From Hippophae tibetana (Eukaryota > Streptophyta > Magnoliopsida > Rosales > Elaeagnaceae): a stretch of DNA of 64,000 bases. A program made the translations under genes and the position numbers. The stretch spans positions 5,084,001 through 5,148,000 of the forward strand of contig CM072806.1 in NCBI GenBank assembly GCA_037013495.1, given 5' to 3'. Positions 1-11,830 of the stretch are shown here, piece by piece. Position 1 is the stretch's first letter, and each line of letters starts with the position of its first letter. The notes under the pieces were generated by a model, which did no database searches, was not told the origin of the DNA, and saw nothing but the letters and a program-made list of their open reading frames with translations.

Positions 1-1044
1 TAATTTAACTTATGTAACTTTATTTTAAACTTATGAACAATTTACTCACTTTTATCATTTAAAATAATTTAGTACTCGTCACATTTGACATTCTTATTGT
101 CAATATATTCAATCATTCTATTTTTTAAAAATATAATTCATAAGTACATTAATAAAATGATTAATGTTTTATAGTTTAAAGAAATGTGATTAAAATAAGC
201 AAAATGTAACGCTTTGACAACAAGAATATGTTTGAATTTATAATTGTCACAGATACATATTTAGTTATTTAGTAATTGTTAAGTAAGTATTTAAAAATAT
301 TTTATTAATTATAATTTTATTTAGTAAGGATGATATTAAAATATAATTAATATTATAAATAAAATATTTTTTTATGTATTTATATAGTAATAATAATAAT
401 AACAAAAGTTATTATACTAATACCCTATAAAAATACCAATAGTAAACTCTTTATATAAAATTGAGACTTGCATTAAAAATAACATAAAGATAATATGAAA
501 TTATCATACAAAATACGTGTTAAAAGTAATCCAATTAAAATAAAATAAATAAATATTAGTATATATTATAAATACAATATTGATAAATTTACTATAAAGT
601 TTATATATTTATTTTAAAAATAAAACTTAAGTTTATTTAATAATTTAGTTTTATTGTTATAAACAAATGATTGAATAAAGAAAATTATTTTTATTTTTTT
701 ATTTATTTTTTTCTTTAACATTTTTAAATATAATTCATTTAAATTATAATATTCTATATTTAATATAATTAAAATAAATAAAAATTATATTTATCTATGT
801 AGGGCACTTTATACTTTTTTAATACCTATGTTTTATATAAAATTTTACTTATTAATCATATTTTAAAAGAATTCTTTTTTAATATCCATGTTACTTAAAA
901 TGCTATTATTTAATATCATTATTTTTTACAATTTCTATCTTAATCATTTTTAAATAATAAATAGATTGAAAATTCTCGTGGTACTTTGAAAGGAGTGATA
1001 AAATAAAAGTTTAATTATTTACTCCTTTTTTCGCATTTTTGTAT
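1..1044. other. AT-rich intergenic DNA
   Basis: No reading frame, RNA gene or clear repeat structure was seen. The stretch is dominated by runs of A and T with many stops in all frames. Confidence 0.6.
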
Positions 1045-1384
1045 TGTTAGAAACCAATGACTAACTTAATTCATTAAGATCTTTTTGAGTTAAGAGTTGT
1101 TCTAGTTTATAAGGAATACTATTGTCAAATTCTTGGTCGATATTGGACAGAAGTAAACTTAACAGCCTCCTACATACATACAGAGGTGGTATCATAAAAT
1201 CATGATGAGACTGTTAAGGATAAAGTTTAAGTCACCGATCAAATCAAAATCAACTTTGATACCATGTTAAAAATTTAAATCTAACTTAATCTATTAAGAT
1301 TTCTTTGAGTTAAAGGTTGTTTAAGTTTATAAACAACATTACTGTTAAACTCTTAACCGATATAGGACCGAAGAAATCTTAACA
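1045..1384 (-). mobile_element. TRIM (tiny LTR retrotransposon), complete, element D
   Basis: Two direct repeats of 120 bp lie at 1045-1164 and 1265-1384; both start TGTTA and end TTAACA on the plus strand. Between them is a 100-bp internal part with no coding capacity. Read on the minus strand, the 5' LTR (1265-1384) is followed at once by TGGTATCAAAG, the tRNA-iMet type primer-binding site of plant LTR elements, and the 3' LTR is preceded by a purine-rich GTAGGAGGC tract. This is the terminal-repeat retrotransposon in miniature layout, which depends on proteins of other elements. The flanking pentamers (TGTAT and TGATT) match at only three of five positions, so I see no convincing target duplication. 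The LTRs have diverged by many substitutions, so the insertion is not young. Confidence 0.85.
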
Positions 1385-1720
1385 TGATTTAACTCTATTG
1401 TTCGAGAGGACTGGACTGTTGAGATATCTGACCTTGAGCTTCTACTAAGATATTATAACATTGAGAGGATATGGTTCATCTTTTACAACTTACGCTTGAA
1501 TGCTCTACTAAGTACCTTGACAAGCGCCCTTTAATGTCTGTGGTAACAAGTCGTATAAAAGGAGATATGTTGATCCAATTCACAATACGAACAAGTTGCA
1601 AATTTTGATTCTTAAGGACGCTGATGTTCAACAACAGAATCATTTGTGTCACGTTTAATGAAAAATTAAAGAAACATCAGTCTATCAATCCTCATAAATC
1701 TTTAACCAAGTAATGTCATT
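1385..1720. other. Unrecognised block of more balanced composition
   Basis: This stretch is visibly less AT-rich than its surroundings and lies directly against TRIM D. Partial open frames appear on the plus strand, but stops break them and I recognise no family. It may be the remnant of an exon or of a larger transposon. Confidence 0.3.
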
Positions 1721-3989
1721 GTTACTTTATTCTTGGTTCATGTTCCAAATTATCTATCTTTAGAGGAATGTTTTTCTTCCTATCTCTTGATTCATTTATT
1801 TATTTTTTGGTTTTCCCAATTAAAATTACTTGAGTTTTCATTTTTGGAGTTGTGTTAAAATGAGAAAGAAATGGAGAAGAAAAATGATAAATTTTTATTT
1901 TATTTTTATCAAAAGAATTATAAAAGTTTTTATTATTCTTTTTCATTCAAAAATAATTAAAGTGTAATTTTTTAAAAAATATAGGTGGTATAATCTTTTT
2001 TTATATCATATGTATTAAAAAAATACTTTTAAAACATGATTAATAAGTAAAAATAAAATAAAATATAGATATCGAGTTATTTTTAATTATAATAATAAAT
2101 TTAAAATATTATAGAAGAATAAATATAAAATTTAAGTATTATTCTAATAATAAATAAATGATAGTATTCTTTTATATAATATATCACAATTTATATTACA
2201 TAATATTATGAATATAATTATATTTATTAATATTATTTAAATTTTATAATAAATTTAAGATTCATACAATTTTTTTAAATAAATAAAAAATTAGTCGGTT
2301 GAAAAAAGTCAGTGGGTCTCCCCTAGCAATTATTTAAACAAAATTTAATGTTCATTACATAAGTGCCACCTAATTGGCATGGGCGGCATCTGACCATTTT
2401 TAAAGGATGAAAAGAACTTTTTAGTCCTAATCCTGATTTCTGAGTAGGACGACACTGAGTTACACAAATGCCCCCAATAAAATTTGATAATTGCTAAATA
2501 ATTTTTTTTTAAGGAATTTAGGTTGTGTTTTGAATAATGAAATGCAAATATTTCATTTGCGTCAAAGTGAATGATTCAAGGAAATATCACTCGCATGTAT
2601 TTATTAATTGCTGTGGGAGTATTATTAATTACCTCACTTTTTTACCACAAAAGTTTTATGCTTAAATCACATTAATACAATTTATTATTGAAGAGATTTT
2701 GTATATCTTATATAATAGTTAAAAAAAGCTTAAATATGATTTAGTTTATAAATAAATAAATTATAACTTACTAAACAATTTGCCATCAAATTTTTTTTTT
2801 ATTCTTAGCCCTATTTCTTCCTCTTTCTCCTTATTTTCTAAAAAAAGATAATAAAAAAATATCTTCTTACACCAACTTTTAATAAATAATAATTTATTAT
2901 TATTATAAATAAAAATAATTTATATAATAAATAATATATAGTTTTTTATAACAAATAATTTATCAAAATTTTATTATAAAATAACAATAACAAATTATAA
3001 AATTTACTAAATAGTTACCGTTTGTAATTTTTAAATATAAATAAATTATATATTTATTAATATGAGATAAAAAAATTAATTTTTATTATTATTTTTCAAT
3101 TATATTATAAAATACATATATTAATTTTCATTATTTATTCTTTTTATTATTTCGATTATTGTTTCTAATCAAACAATTTTATAATAATTTTTGAAGTTAT
3201 AAAAAACTGAAAATCATAATATATTGTGATATTCAATTAATATCATATGATATTTGTAAAAATTAAAAGATAGATTACATTATAACATATATCTCTAATA
3301 TTATTATAATTTTAATTATTACTAATACAATAGATATTTATTAATAATAATTTTACTTAAATATTAAAATATAATTTATATATTTTATTATATTAATAAT
3401 AATATTATTATATTAGATTATATTTTCATGTAAAATTTGTGATATAATGTTTTATGTTTGTATTGTGTCTCGTAGAAAGTTGGATCGAGAGGCTTTACAA
3501 TTTTTTTAATTATTTAATTATTTTTTATATCATAATTATAATTAAATATTATAATTTATTATATTATTTATGAATTATCAAAATGCTTAGAATATCATTT
3601 TCAATACGTGAAAATTTATATTTATTTTATTATAAAATAAATTATTTTTTATTTTTTAAAATAATTTTTTTAATATATCATATGATAAAAGTGATTTATA
3701 TATTTAAAATTAATTATAAATTTATAATATGTTAATATTTTTTATGTTTTGTAAAATGGGGTTAATATATATATATATATATATATAAATATAATTGACT
3801 AGAAACTGGTATTTTAAGTTTAAAGTAAAATTTTGTGTATTTTTAAATTAAAACACACTTTAATTTTTTTTAAAACTATTACATGAGATATCTCTTTATT
3901 GAAAGTGCCTAGATATTAAGTTTGCGTGGAATATTTTTTTTGTTAAAGAAAAAAAATCATGAAGATCACTTTATTTAAATCCTAGGGAT
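1721..3989. other. AT-rich intergenic DNA with short microsatellites
   Basis: No gene was seen. A short (TA)n tract lies near 3767-3787. The rest is low-complexity A/T sequence. Confidence 0.5.
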
Positions 3990-4445
3990 TATTTAATTTA
4001 TATTTTTTAAAAATATATTTTTAAGTTTTTTTTAAAAGTGCAAAAAATTAAATTATCTTTTAATTTTTTATTAAATATAAAGAAATAATACATGTGATAC
4101 ATACATAATTTTTTATAGATATATATCTAATATAATAAATTTTAATTAAAAAATTAGTCAAATATTTAATAAATATTTCTATTAAACTTAAATTAAATTT
4201 TCATTATGTTAGATATTAGACAATCAATATTTTGTTTAATATTTATTAAAAAAATTGAATTATTTTTTTAATTACATATTATTTTTTTACGTATATATAT
4301 ATCAATAAATAAATAAAAAGTTAACTTTATCATTATCTTTTATTTTTTTATAAATAAATAGAATTTAATGATATTTTTTCATAAATAAAAAGATTTAAAA
4401 CATCTTTTTTAAATGAAAAGATTAAATAAAGCATTTAATATAAAT
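3990..4445. repeat. Degenerate foldback/MITE-like element, copy 1
   Basis: The two halves are imperfect inverted copies around a centre near 4200-4235, where GTTAGATATTAGACAATC occurs. Arms contain words such as ATAATGATAAAGTTAA and AATACATGTGATACATAC that recur in the better preserved copy at 11831-12372. There is no coding capacity. Boundaries are approximate because the ends are decayed. Confidence 0.45.
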
Positions 4446-4689
4446 AAAATAACTCATTTCACCTTTTATTAAAATAGAAGAAAAGTAAGGAAAAATTCAA
4501 TAATTTTTCTCCCCTCTTGTCCAATAAAAAATACGAATTATTCGACAACTCACAATAAATAATAGCACATTTTAAACCTTTTTTTTTAAATTTTTTTGAA
4601 CCGTGTGTAGTTCTATATGTTTTTTATACAATCTATTTTTTTTCTTTTACTTTTCAAGCAAGCATATCAAAATTGTTCTAAATTAGAAG

Positions 4690-5175
4690 GAAAAGTTAGT
4701 ATAATTTTGAGGGAAATATTCAAAAGCTTAAATTTAAGTTTTTTATTGTTATATATATTACATTTAAAATTATAATTTTGTAAATTTACAAAATAAGTTT
4801 AAGAATATTGATATTATTGTTATATACAAATAATATGTTAAAAATTATTTTTTAAAAATTTATTAACTTAAAAACAATTAGTCATAGTCAAGTTGTACGT
4901 ATAGAATATCACATTTAAAAACATAAATTCAAATTTTTGTATTGTTATTTTACATATTATATTTAAAAATTTAGTTTTTTAAATTAATAGTATAAATTTA
5001 AATTTTTTAATATTATTATTGTATACTTATGTGCTTTAAAAATATAATTTTTAAAATTTATTAACTAAAAAAAAACTTAGTGATAATTAAGTCAAGTGAT
5101 AAGTGTAAATTGTTACATTGAAAAACATAAATTAGGATCTTGATATTATTATTATGTGTATTTTTATTAGATAAT
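4690..5175. repeat. Diverged tandem repeat with a period near 195-200 bp
   Basis: Similar segments start near 4690, 4860 and 5058. Each runs through TTATTAACT, a variant of TTAGTGATAAGTCAAGT, then ACATTTAAAAACATAAAT and TTGATATTATTATT. The copies are strongly diverged, so the unit length is approximate. It looks like a small local satellite or nested duplication. Confidence 0.4.
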
Positions 5176-5369
5176 GTTGATTTAAATCCAATGATGAGTG
5201 TTACTTAGGTAAAAAAAATGAAATTAAAATATTAATATTATTACAATACATAATTTTGATATTATTATTATTATTATGTATATTAAGCTTTAAAATCCAC
5301 CTTTTGCCATTATAATATAAATTTGATATTATAATGATTAAAAAATGAGTTATTTATGATATAAGGAGG

Positions 5370-5890
5370 TCTCATTTCACGATATGATTTTGGTTGCTTT
5401 ATATTAATATTGTGAGTTCAACGAACTCAGAATCATGACTCACCAATCACCATTTCATTGAACCAACATCTCTTTGCTTCTATGGTACTCAAAATATATT
5501 ATACAATTAAAGATGACATAACTCATATAAATATCTTATTGTTTAACTTTCTAAGCAATGTATTTATGCATAATTTTGATTGTATCATACAATCTTCTTA
5601 TAGAGTCTAACATTCTCATAAGAACGTAAGTCTTTGTAACTTAAATAGGTCATGATTTTGACACCATCTGATATAGAGATATTATACTCCACGATACGAT
5701 ATTTTCTACTTTAAACCATCATGTGAGTTCAATATAGTTATAACCATGATTTAACAATTCAACGAAATTTCTTAGTTTTATTTTCAAAATAAAATCAAAA
5801 TATGTCATACCATTAGTTGATTATCTCACCATTTAATTTTCTAAACGATTTAAGATATGTATAGTGATTTTGACTACGTAAATACGAAAA
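5370..5890. repeat. Old direct repeat of about 215 bp
   Basis: Segments starting near 5375 (TTTCACGATATGATTTT) and 5688 (TCCACGATACGATATTTT) share their order of words: GTGAGTTCAA, AATCATGA/AACCATGA, ACCATTT, TTAACTTTCTAAGCAATGTA/TTAATTTTCTAAACGATTTA, then ATTTTGA. The spacing is about 313 bp. They could be the LTRs of a very old element or a tandem duplication. No primer-binding site was found. Confidence 0.35.
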
Positions 5891-6507
5891 TAAATAATTA
5901 AAGAAAGTAGAATTGACTCTTTACATATTAAGAGTGATAATTAACTTAGATTGTGTATTTTAATATTTGTATTTTTTACTCAAATTTACATATTTTTTAA
6001 TATTATAAAAAAAAATTAATCAATTTATTTATTTATAATGATAATAATATTTAATACCTTTATAAATATAAAATAATTAATAATTAATTATAATTAAAAA
6101 ATAATTATTATGGTATCTGATTTATTGCACAAATTATCACCCGATTATAGATTTTTTTTCTTTCAATACACTAAAAAGTAAACTCTTAAAATAAACATAA
6201 ACCTATCACCTCAAACCCACCCATTTTTTTTTTTACCTTTTATCTATCTCGGAGAAAAAAATTCTCCTACTAGATATAGAAATGGATTTAGAATGTTCGA
6301 GTCGAACCAAATAAATGATAAAAAAGTTTATTTTTTATTCAAAGGCAATCCAAGTTAAGATAAACTGCCAAAGTCAGCATTTTCGCCGCATTATTAAATC
6401 TTATTACATAAAGAAAAAATTTGGCAATCCCGTTATTATTAAAAAACCAAAGGGTAAACCAATAAACTCAAAGAACTTTTATCTTCATTTAAAAAAAAAA
6501 AAAATCC

Positions 6508-6516
6508 TTATATAAA
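6508..6516 (+). promoter_or_regulatory. Probable TATA box of the F-box gene
   Basis: TTATATAAA lies about 65 bp before the ATG at 6580 and is followed by a CT-rich stretch (CCTCTCTCTTC), a common plant arrangement of core promoter and short leader. This is inferred from position only. Confidence 0.5.
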
Positions 6517-6579
6517 CTACCAAATATAAACCTCTCTCTTCAAGCACCGAAAACGGACAACAAAGACATTATTAATCAA

Positions 6580-7602
6580 ATGGCTTTCGCCTCCGAACAA
6601 GCACAAGAAATCGCCACCGTCGATGAAACCAACACTGGACAAATCTCCACCCTCCATTCAGATATTATTCAAACCCACATCTTGACGCGACTCGACGGTT
6701 CGACTCTAGCTTCCACAGCTTGTACTTCGTCCCAACTCTACGCTCTTTGCGGCGAACAAAATCTCTGGGCCAACATCTGCCACTCCACGTGGCCTTCTAC
6801 CAACACGCCACGCCTACACCACCTCATCTCCACTTTCCCCAATGGTCACCGTAGCTTCTTCTCCAACTCCTTCCCTCTCTTAATCACCAACTGCGAAGCG
6901 AAAAATCTAGACCGTTCAGTATCAAAACTCTTGATCTCAGCCGTCGATATTTATTACAGAGGGAAACTCGTGTTGAGCAAAGTACTAGATACCGAGACAG
7001 TCAATGATTGGTTCCGGTGTTCGCCTTTTCGGGTCGATTTAATTGACCCGAAAGATGTCGTTCCGACTCCGATACCGTATCCAGAAGGAGAAGACACATG
7101 TCGGGAACTGGAGGAGGATCTTAGGTTAAATTGGATCTTGATAGACCCGATAGGAAAGCAGGCGATGAATGTCTCGAGTCACAGACCGGTGAACGTACAA
7201 CGGCACTGGTTAAGTGGGGATGTGCACGTGAGGTTTGCTTCGATTTTCGCCGGCAAGAAAGGGACGTCGTCCGAATTTGTTCAGTGTGGGATACTTGTCA
7301 CGTGCGGTGAATCCGAAGGAGTGTTACAGGTGAGAGAGGTGAGCTTGACCGTGAAGGACATGGATGGAATGCACTTAAATGGGAAGGATAGTTTGGTCAT
7401 TTTAGAGAGTGGTTTGGAGGGTAAAAGGGTAAAAGTTGAAAAGAGAGAAGAAGAGAGTAAAAAGAGATACAACGAGTATTTGGAGAGAGAGAAGATTAGA
7501 AAACAAAATAAAGCAAAGAGGGAAGGGACATTAGATATACTGTGTGCCATTTTTGGTGCACTGGTATTTTGTGTTTTTTGGTTAATTATCTTGTACAAAT
7601 AA
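6580..7602 (+). CDS. F-box protein of the At2g27310/At2g36090 type, tail-anchored
   Basis: This is an intronless gene of 340 residues. An F-box at about residues 24-68 (HILTRLDGSTLAS...LWANICHSTWPS) should bind SKP1 (ASK) and so recruit targets to an SCF ubiquitin ligase. The middle holds the family's conserved block with LISAVDIYYRGKLV, SPFRVDLIDPKDVVPT and WILIDP. A highly charged, probably helical stretch (about 285-316) is followed by a hydrophobic C-terminal segment (about 317-340, ILCAIFGALVFCVFWLIIL), which predicts a tail anchor with the F-box in the cytosol. The ATG at 6580 is the first in frame and follows a TATA-like box. Codon use is GC-richer than the surrounding DNA, as expected of a real gene. 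The substrate is unknown. The antisense open frame at 7281-7598 is a shadow of this gene. Confidence 0.93.
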   Translation: MAFASEQAQEIATVDETNTGQISTLHSDIIQTHILTRLDGSTLASTACTSSQLYALCGEQNLWANICHSTWPSTNTPRLHHLISTFPNGHRSFFSNSFPLLITNCEAKNLDRSVSKLLISAVDIYYRGKLVLSKVLDTETVNDWFRCSPFRVDLIDPKDVVPTPIPYPEGEDTCRELEEDLRLNWILIDPIGKQAMNVSSHRPVNVQRHWLSGDVHVRFASIFAGKKGTSSEFVQCGILVTCGESEGVLQVREVSLTVKDMDGMHLNGKDSLVILESGLEGKRVKVEKREEESKKRYNEYLEREKIRKQNKAKREGTLDILCAIFGALVFCVFWLIILYK

Positions 7603-9530
7603 AAAGAAAGAAAAAAAAACTCAGAAAAAAATGAGTTTATTTCTTTTTATATATTTTAGAACGAAATTGTCTATATATACAGTAAATGTAAACAGTAAAA
7701 CAAGTTTCTTGAATTTTTCTGTTCAATAAATTATATTTTAAGCAAAATTGGAGAACTTCAAATATTTACTTCTAATTTTTACGCAACATTGGTTGTAATT
7801 TTTTTTTTAAATACCATATATTTCTAGGTTATATAATACATTAGCTTTTTAAAATTGAGTATTTAAGTTTGGTAATTTTTTTGTATCAATTGAGCCTATC
7901 AGTTTTGAAAAAAATAAGTTTAAATCATCAATTTTTATACTTTTCTTCCTTTCATGTTTTTTAAATTTTTTTAGTTAAAAAACTACTTAAATAATTGTTC
8001 TTGTTAAAATTTTATTTTTTAAATATAGTTGAAAATATTAAAAAAAAAAATTAAAACTATGAAATCAATTTTTTAAAATTAATGAACTAATTGTAAAAAA
8101 ATTATTAAATTTAAATGATTTTGAGAAAAATAATAAAATGCAAACAAACCTAACTATGCAATTAAACTATTTCCTCATCATTTTATAACTGAAATGCAAA
8201 AAAATGTTTGAATTCACTTGAATAGTGAGGGTTCAAAAATCCGACCAATTTTCTAATCCAACCTTATCCAATCATTTTGAATCGTTTCAACACATGGTAC
8301 GAATTGATACAAAGTAACCAAAAAAAAAAAAAACAAAGATTTTGACCATAAGTTTGACAGATCTGAAATCCGTTGGAGTCAGATTGAACATCCGCACGAT
8401 TTTTCATTACTTAATTAAGAATACTTCCAAATTGATCAGGTAGAAAATGTGAAACGCTAAATAATTATATTAGAATTTAATATTATAACAATTTAAAATA
8501 AAAAAAATATTCTTTTAACTATGAAGGTGACTAATTCGCTTAATATAATATAGGAAGAGGAGTTATAAAGTTATACAAGTGTATTTAATCTTAGATTATA
8601 AAATATTTTTTTAAATCTTTAAAAAAAATCAATTAAATATAAATAATTATTATTTAATTAACAATAAAAATATTCAAACAAAAATTATTTGAATATATAT
8701 GTTATTTTCCAAATAAAAATAAAAATCAATAAAGACCACAAATAAAAGCGTTTAGTTCAATCAGTGAAGACAATCTTGAGAAATAATTGATATGTACTAA
8801 TCTTACTGATCAAACCGAGCATTTACAAGGAGCAGTAAGATATGGTCAAAAACCAACAAACGAAGTCGTTGTAAATGCAGTTTTTTCTTTAAATGTGCTA
8901 TTGCTCATAGTGGAGAATGAATTTAACAAAAAGACTAGAAATTAAGCAATTAATTGAGCTTATGGAAATAAATCCATTTTTTTTAATGTATTTTGTGATA
9001 AAAGTTTCATATTAACTCACTTTACCATTATTATAGACAGGGTTTTAGCCTTTCTTAATGCTTACAAATTAAAACAATATTATTTGTATTTAATTGACTA
9101 ATTTATCAAAATTGGGATAAAACCACATTTTAAAATCAAGAAATAAAGGCACACTACAACTTACAAAACCTTACTCACTTTTTCTTAATATATAATAAGT
9201 GTACTATCAATATTAGAAGACTCCGATTAACAGTAGTATTGATGAGCTTTGGCATCAACCAATATTCTAATTTATTTCATTTATTAAGAAAAGGAATAAA
9301 AAAATATTGTTTGCTTTAATTAACAACTCCATCCATTGTTCATACACACAGAAAACTTCAATTAAATTAATCTCCTACTTGTTTTATAATTCCAATATCA
9401 ACAAGGACAATAATTTGTTAACCTTAGGCTTATGTAAACAGATCTTGCTATAGATACTACAATATATATATTGAAAAACAATAGAAAACCAAACAGTACT
9501 GAAATCACACAAAGTCTTTTATATTTTAGT
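7603..9530. other. Intergenic AT-rich DNA
   Basis: No gene or clear repeat was recognised in this stretch between the F-box gene and the RING pseudogene. Confidence 0.5.
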
Positions 9531-9770
9531 ACTCTTCACGGCTTCACCTATGAGCAGAGATAGTCTTCGACTGGTTTCATTAACCAGTTGGAACAACTCT
9601 ATGTACAATTATCTAACCACCGTAACTGTAGACGCCATGTAGCGTTTTCATTCTCTCCAAGAACTTAGCTCTCCAATATACCCTCAACTCATCTTTATTT
9701 TCTACGTTACTAGGACTTACCGCTTAGATAACCCAACACACCCAATGGAGACTCGAAACGTGGGCGACAC

Positions 9771-10537
9771 ATGATTACAATGATTTCGGATGTAATTGAT
9801 CGAATCAGTCAAACGAGAGATGTGAAAAAATCTAAGCATCATGTGTATGTGACTATTGAGAGGCAATTAAATGTGCCTTTACATGGTTATGAAAGTTTGG
9901 CTAGAAATATTGGGGAGAGAAAGAGGAAGTCATTAATGGATGTGTTGAAGAAGGTTAGTAATGTATTGGAGATAAAATTAAGGAGTAATTTAATTAGTCT
10001 TAACTTCTTAATTTAATGAGTAAATCAAGAACCTTTAATTCAATAAGTAAATTAAGGAGTAAATAAAGGAGTTATTATTCTTAATTTAAGGAGTAATTCA
10101 AGGAGAAAAAAAAATAATTCTTAATTCAAGGAGTAAAACAAGGAATACTTAAATTAAGGAGTAAATTAAGAAATGTTTAATTAAAAGAGTAAATCTCCTT
10201 ATATATAGCTATAGAATTATAATGAAAATATGAAAGAAATAATACAACTTTAAAAGAGCTTGTTTTATTTGGCAAAATCTTTAAGTCTTTGGCCTTCGGT
10301 TGTGGCGTTTTCAACTCAAATTTTCAACAGAATGATTCTAGTATCATTGGAGGAGGTGATAAAAGAGAGGTGGTTTGTGTGATTTGTACACCAGAGTTTA
10401 GAATTGGGTGTGAAGTTACTGGATTGCCTTGTTCTCGTTTGTTTCATGGACATGTATTGAGAGTTGGTTCCTGAAAAGTTATAATTGTCCTTTTTGTCGT
10501 TTTAAGCTTCCAAGGGGTTATTTATGTTATTTTTAAG
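9771..10537 (+). pseudogene. RING-H2 E3 ubiquitin ligase pseudogene
   Basis: Two decayed coding pieces are split by a local repeat array. The upstream piece (9771 to about 9960) reads MITMISDVIDRI...LNVPLHGYESLARN. The downstream piece has the RING-H2 signature: VCVIC at about 10376, GLPCSRLFHGH at about 10420-10452, then, after a one-base frame change, CIESWFLKSYNCPFCRFKLP ending at a stop near 10537. Read straight through, the frame meets TGA at 10472-10474, so the last zinc ligands are lost. The change looks like loss of one T, with CAT-TGT collapsed to CATGT near 10452. Intact relatives pass ubiquitin from an E2 to substrates. Between the pieces, repeats at 9975-10197 break the frame again. 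It is called a pseudogene because at least two independent lesions are visible. The original start is uncertain and may lie upstream near 9550. Confidence 0.75.
9975..10197. repeat. Imperfect short tandem repeats inside the RING pseudogene
   Basis: The motif TTAATTCAAGGAGTAAA and variants (AATTAAGGAGTAAAT) recur about eight times at irregular spacing. The array lies between the two coding pieces of the RING pseudogene and interrupts the frame. Confidence 0.7.
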
Positions 10538-10539
10538 AG

Positions 10540-11375
10540 TAAATTAATAAATCTACGCCCAAAATTAGCCCATTTATTTTGAAACTTGTAACGGAAAAAA
10601 CTACCACCAAATTTATAATCAATAATATCAATTTATAGTCCAAACTACCACCAAATTTATAATCAAGAATATCAATTTAGAGTCCAAACATATAGCGATA
10701 AAGATAGATTCATAATACTTATAAAGAGTTTGTCATTACATTTATCATGATTCAAAAAAAAATAATAGATTTATATAAAAATTCATAATAAATTTATTAA
10801 TTTACTATATTTTTAATTGTTTAAAGATTTTTATCGGTATTTATTTATTTTGCTAATGAGGTTTGATGGCTACTAATATGAAAAAAAAAATTATTACCCA
10901 GTGATAACTATGTTGTGTCCATCTTATGCGTATTATATTCTGTGCTTTTTAAACTTACAAAATAACTATAAGTTTTGATTCCAAAATTTTGTACCAAAAT
11001 TAAGTATCGCCTCTACCCCTTTCATAACTAAAAGAATGTTTACTCACTGGTATTGGAATGCCTTTAGATTGGATATTCAAGGTTAAACACCAGAGGAAGT
11101 AATAATGTTGTTTATGTGTAGTTTTTGTATCGTGTTGGTTGACACAATAATATATTTAGACAATATTTTATCAAGTAAATTATTTATAATAATAGGAATA
11201 ATAATACCTATAAATTCATAAAATTATTAATGATAAATTCTAATCCTATCGTTTTTTGGTAGTGTCATAATCGTATTTATATTTCGTGATAAAAAATTGC
11301 CACTCTTAGCCAAAACATGCACCGTTGTCCAAAAAAATTAACGTAGAATAATGAGATTGACACCAACTATATGGA
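10540..11375. other. Intergenic AT-rich DNA
   Basis: No gene was seen. A short duplicated phrase (AACTACCACCAAATTTATAATCAA) occurs near 10600 and 10646. Confidence 0.45.
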
Positions 11376-11383
11376 CTGCCTTC

Positions 11384-11825
11384 TATGCAACACAAAAGGA
11401 AGCCTCAACACGAAAGGAAGCCTCAACCCTCAAACGGCTGCCTCAGCTGCCTATGGTGTTGCCATGATGAAGGCACCAAATGAAACATAAGTTTTTTCTT
11501 TCTTTCTTTTTAACTTGTTCAGTGCCCTAGTGAGGTAGAGTTGTGAATGTTGTCTAGTTAGAATTAGATGTGCCCAAAATAATATCAAATTGAGCTTTTA
11601 ATTTCATAATAATGTCAACAAGAACACAGAAGCCTTATATGCAATGCGAAGGAAGCCTCAATCCATAGACGGTTGCCTCAACTGCCTATGGTCCTGTCAT
11701 GATGAAGGCACCAAATGAAACATAAGTTTTTTCTTCTTCTTTCTTTTCAACTTGTTCAGTGACCTAGTGAGGGAGTGTTGTGAATGTTGTCTAGCTAGAA
11801 TTAGATATGCCCAAAATAAGATCAA
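11384..11825. repeat. Tandem duplication of about 250 bp, two diverged copies
   Basis: The block starting TATGCAA at 11384 recurs at 11638. Both copies run through AGGAAGCCTCAA, CTGCCTATGG, ATGATGAAGGCACCAAATGA, AACTTGTTCAGTG, GAATGTTGTCTAG and ATGCCCAAAATAA in the same order. Copy 1 carries an extra internal AAGGAAGCCTCAA. It is less AT-rich than the surroundings and has no coding frame. Its origin is unknown; the copies could be LTRs of a decayed element, but no primer-binding site was seen. Confidence 0.7.
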
Positions 11826-11830
11826 ATTTA

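Noticed and set aside
6315..6515. 66-codon Lys-rich open frame upstream of the F-box gene
   Set aside because: It ends in the promoter A-tract and its composition follows the local AT bias.
7281..7598. 105-codon minus-strand open frame across the F-box gene
   Set aside because: It is wholly antisense to a convincing gene, with low-complexity Ser/Leu content and no family resemblance.
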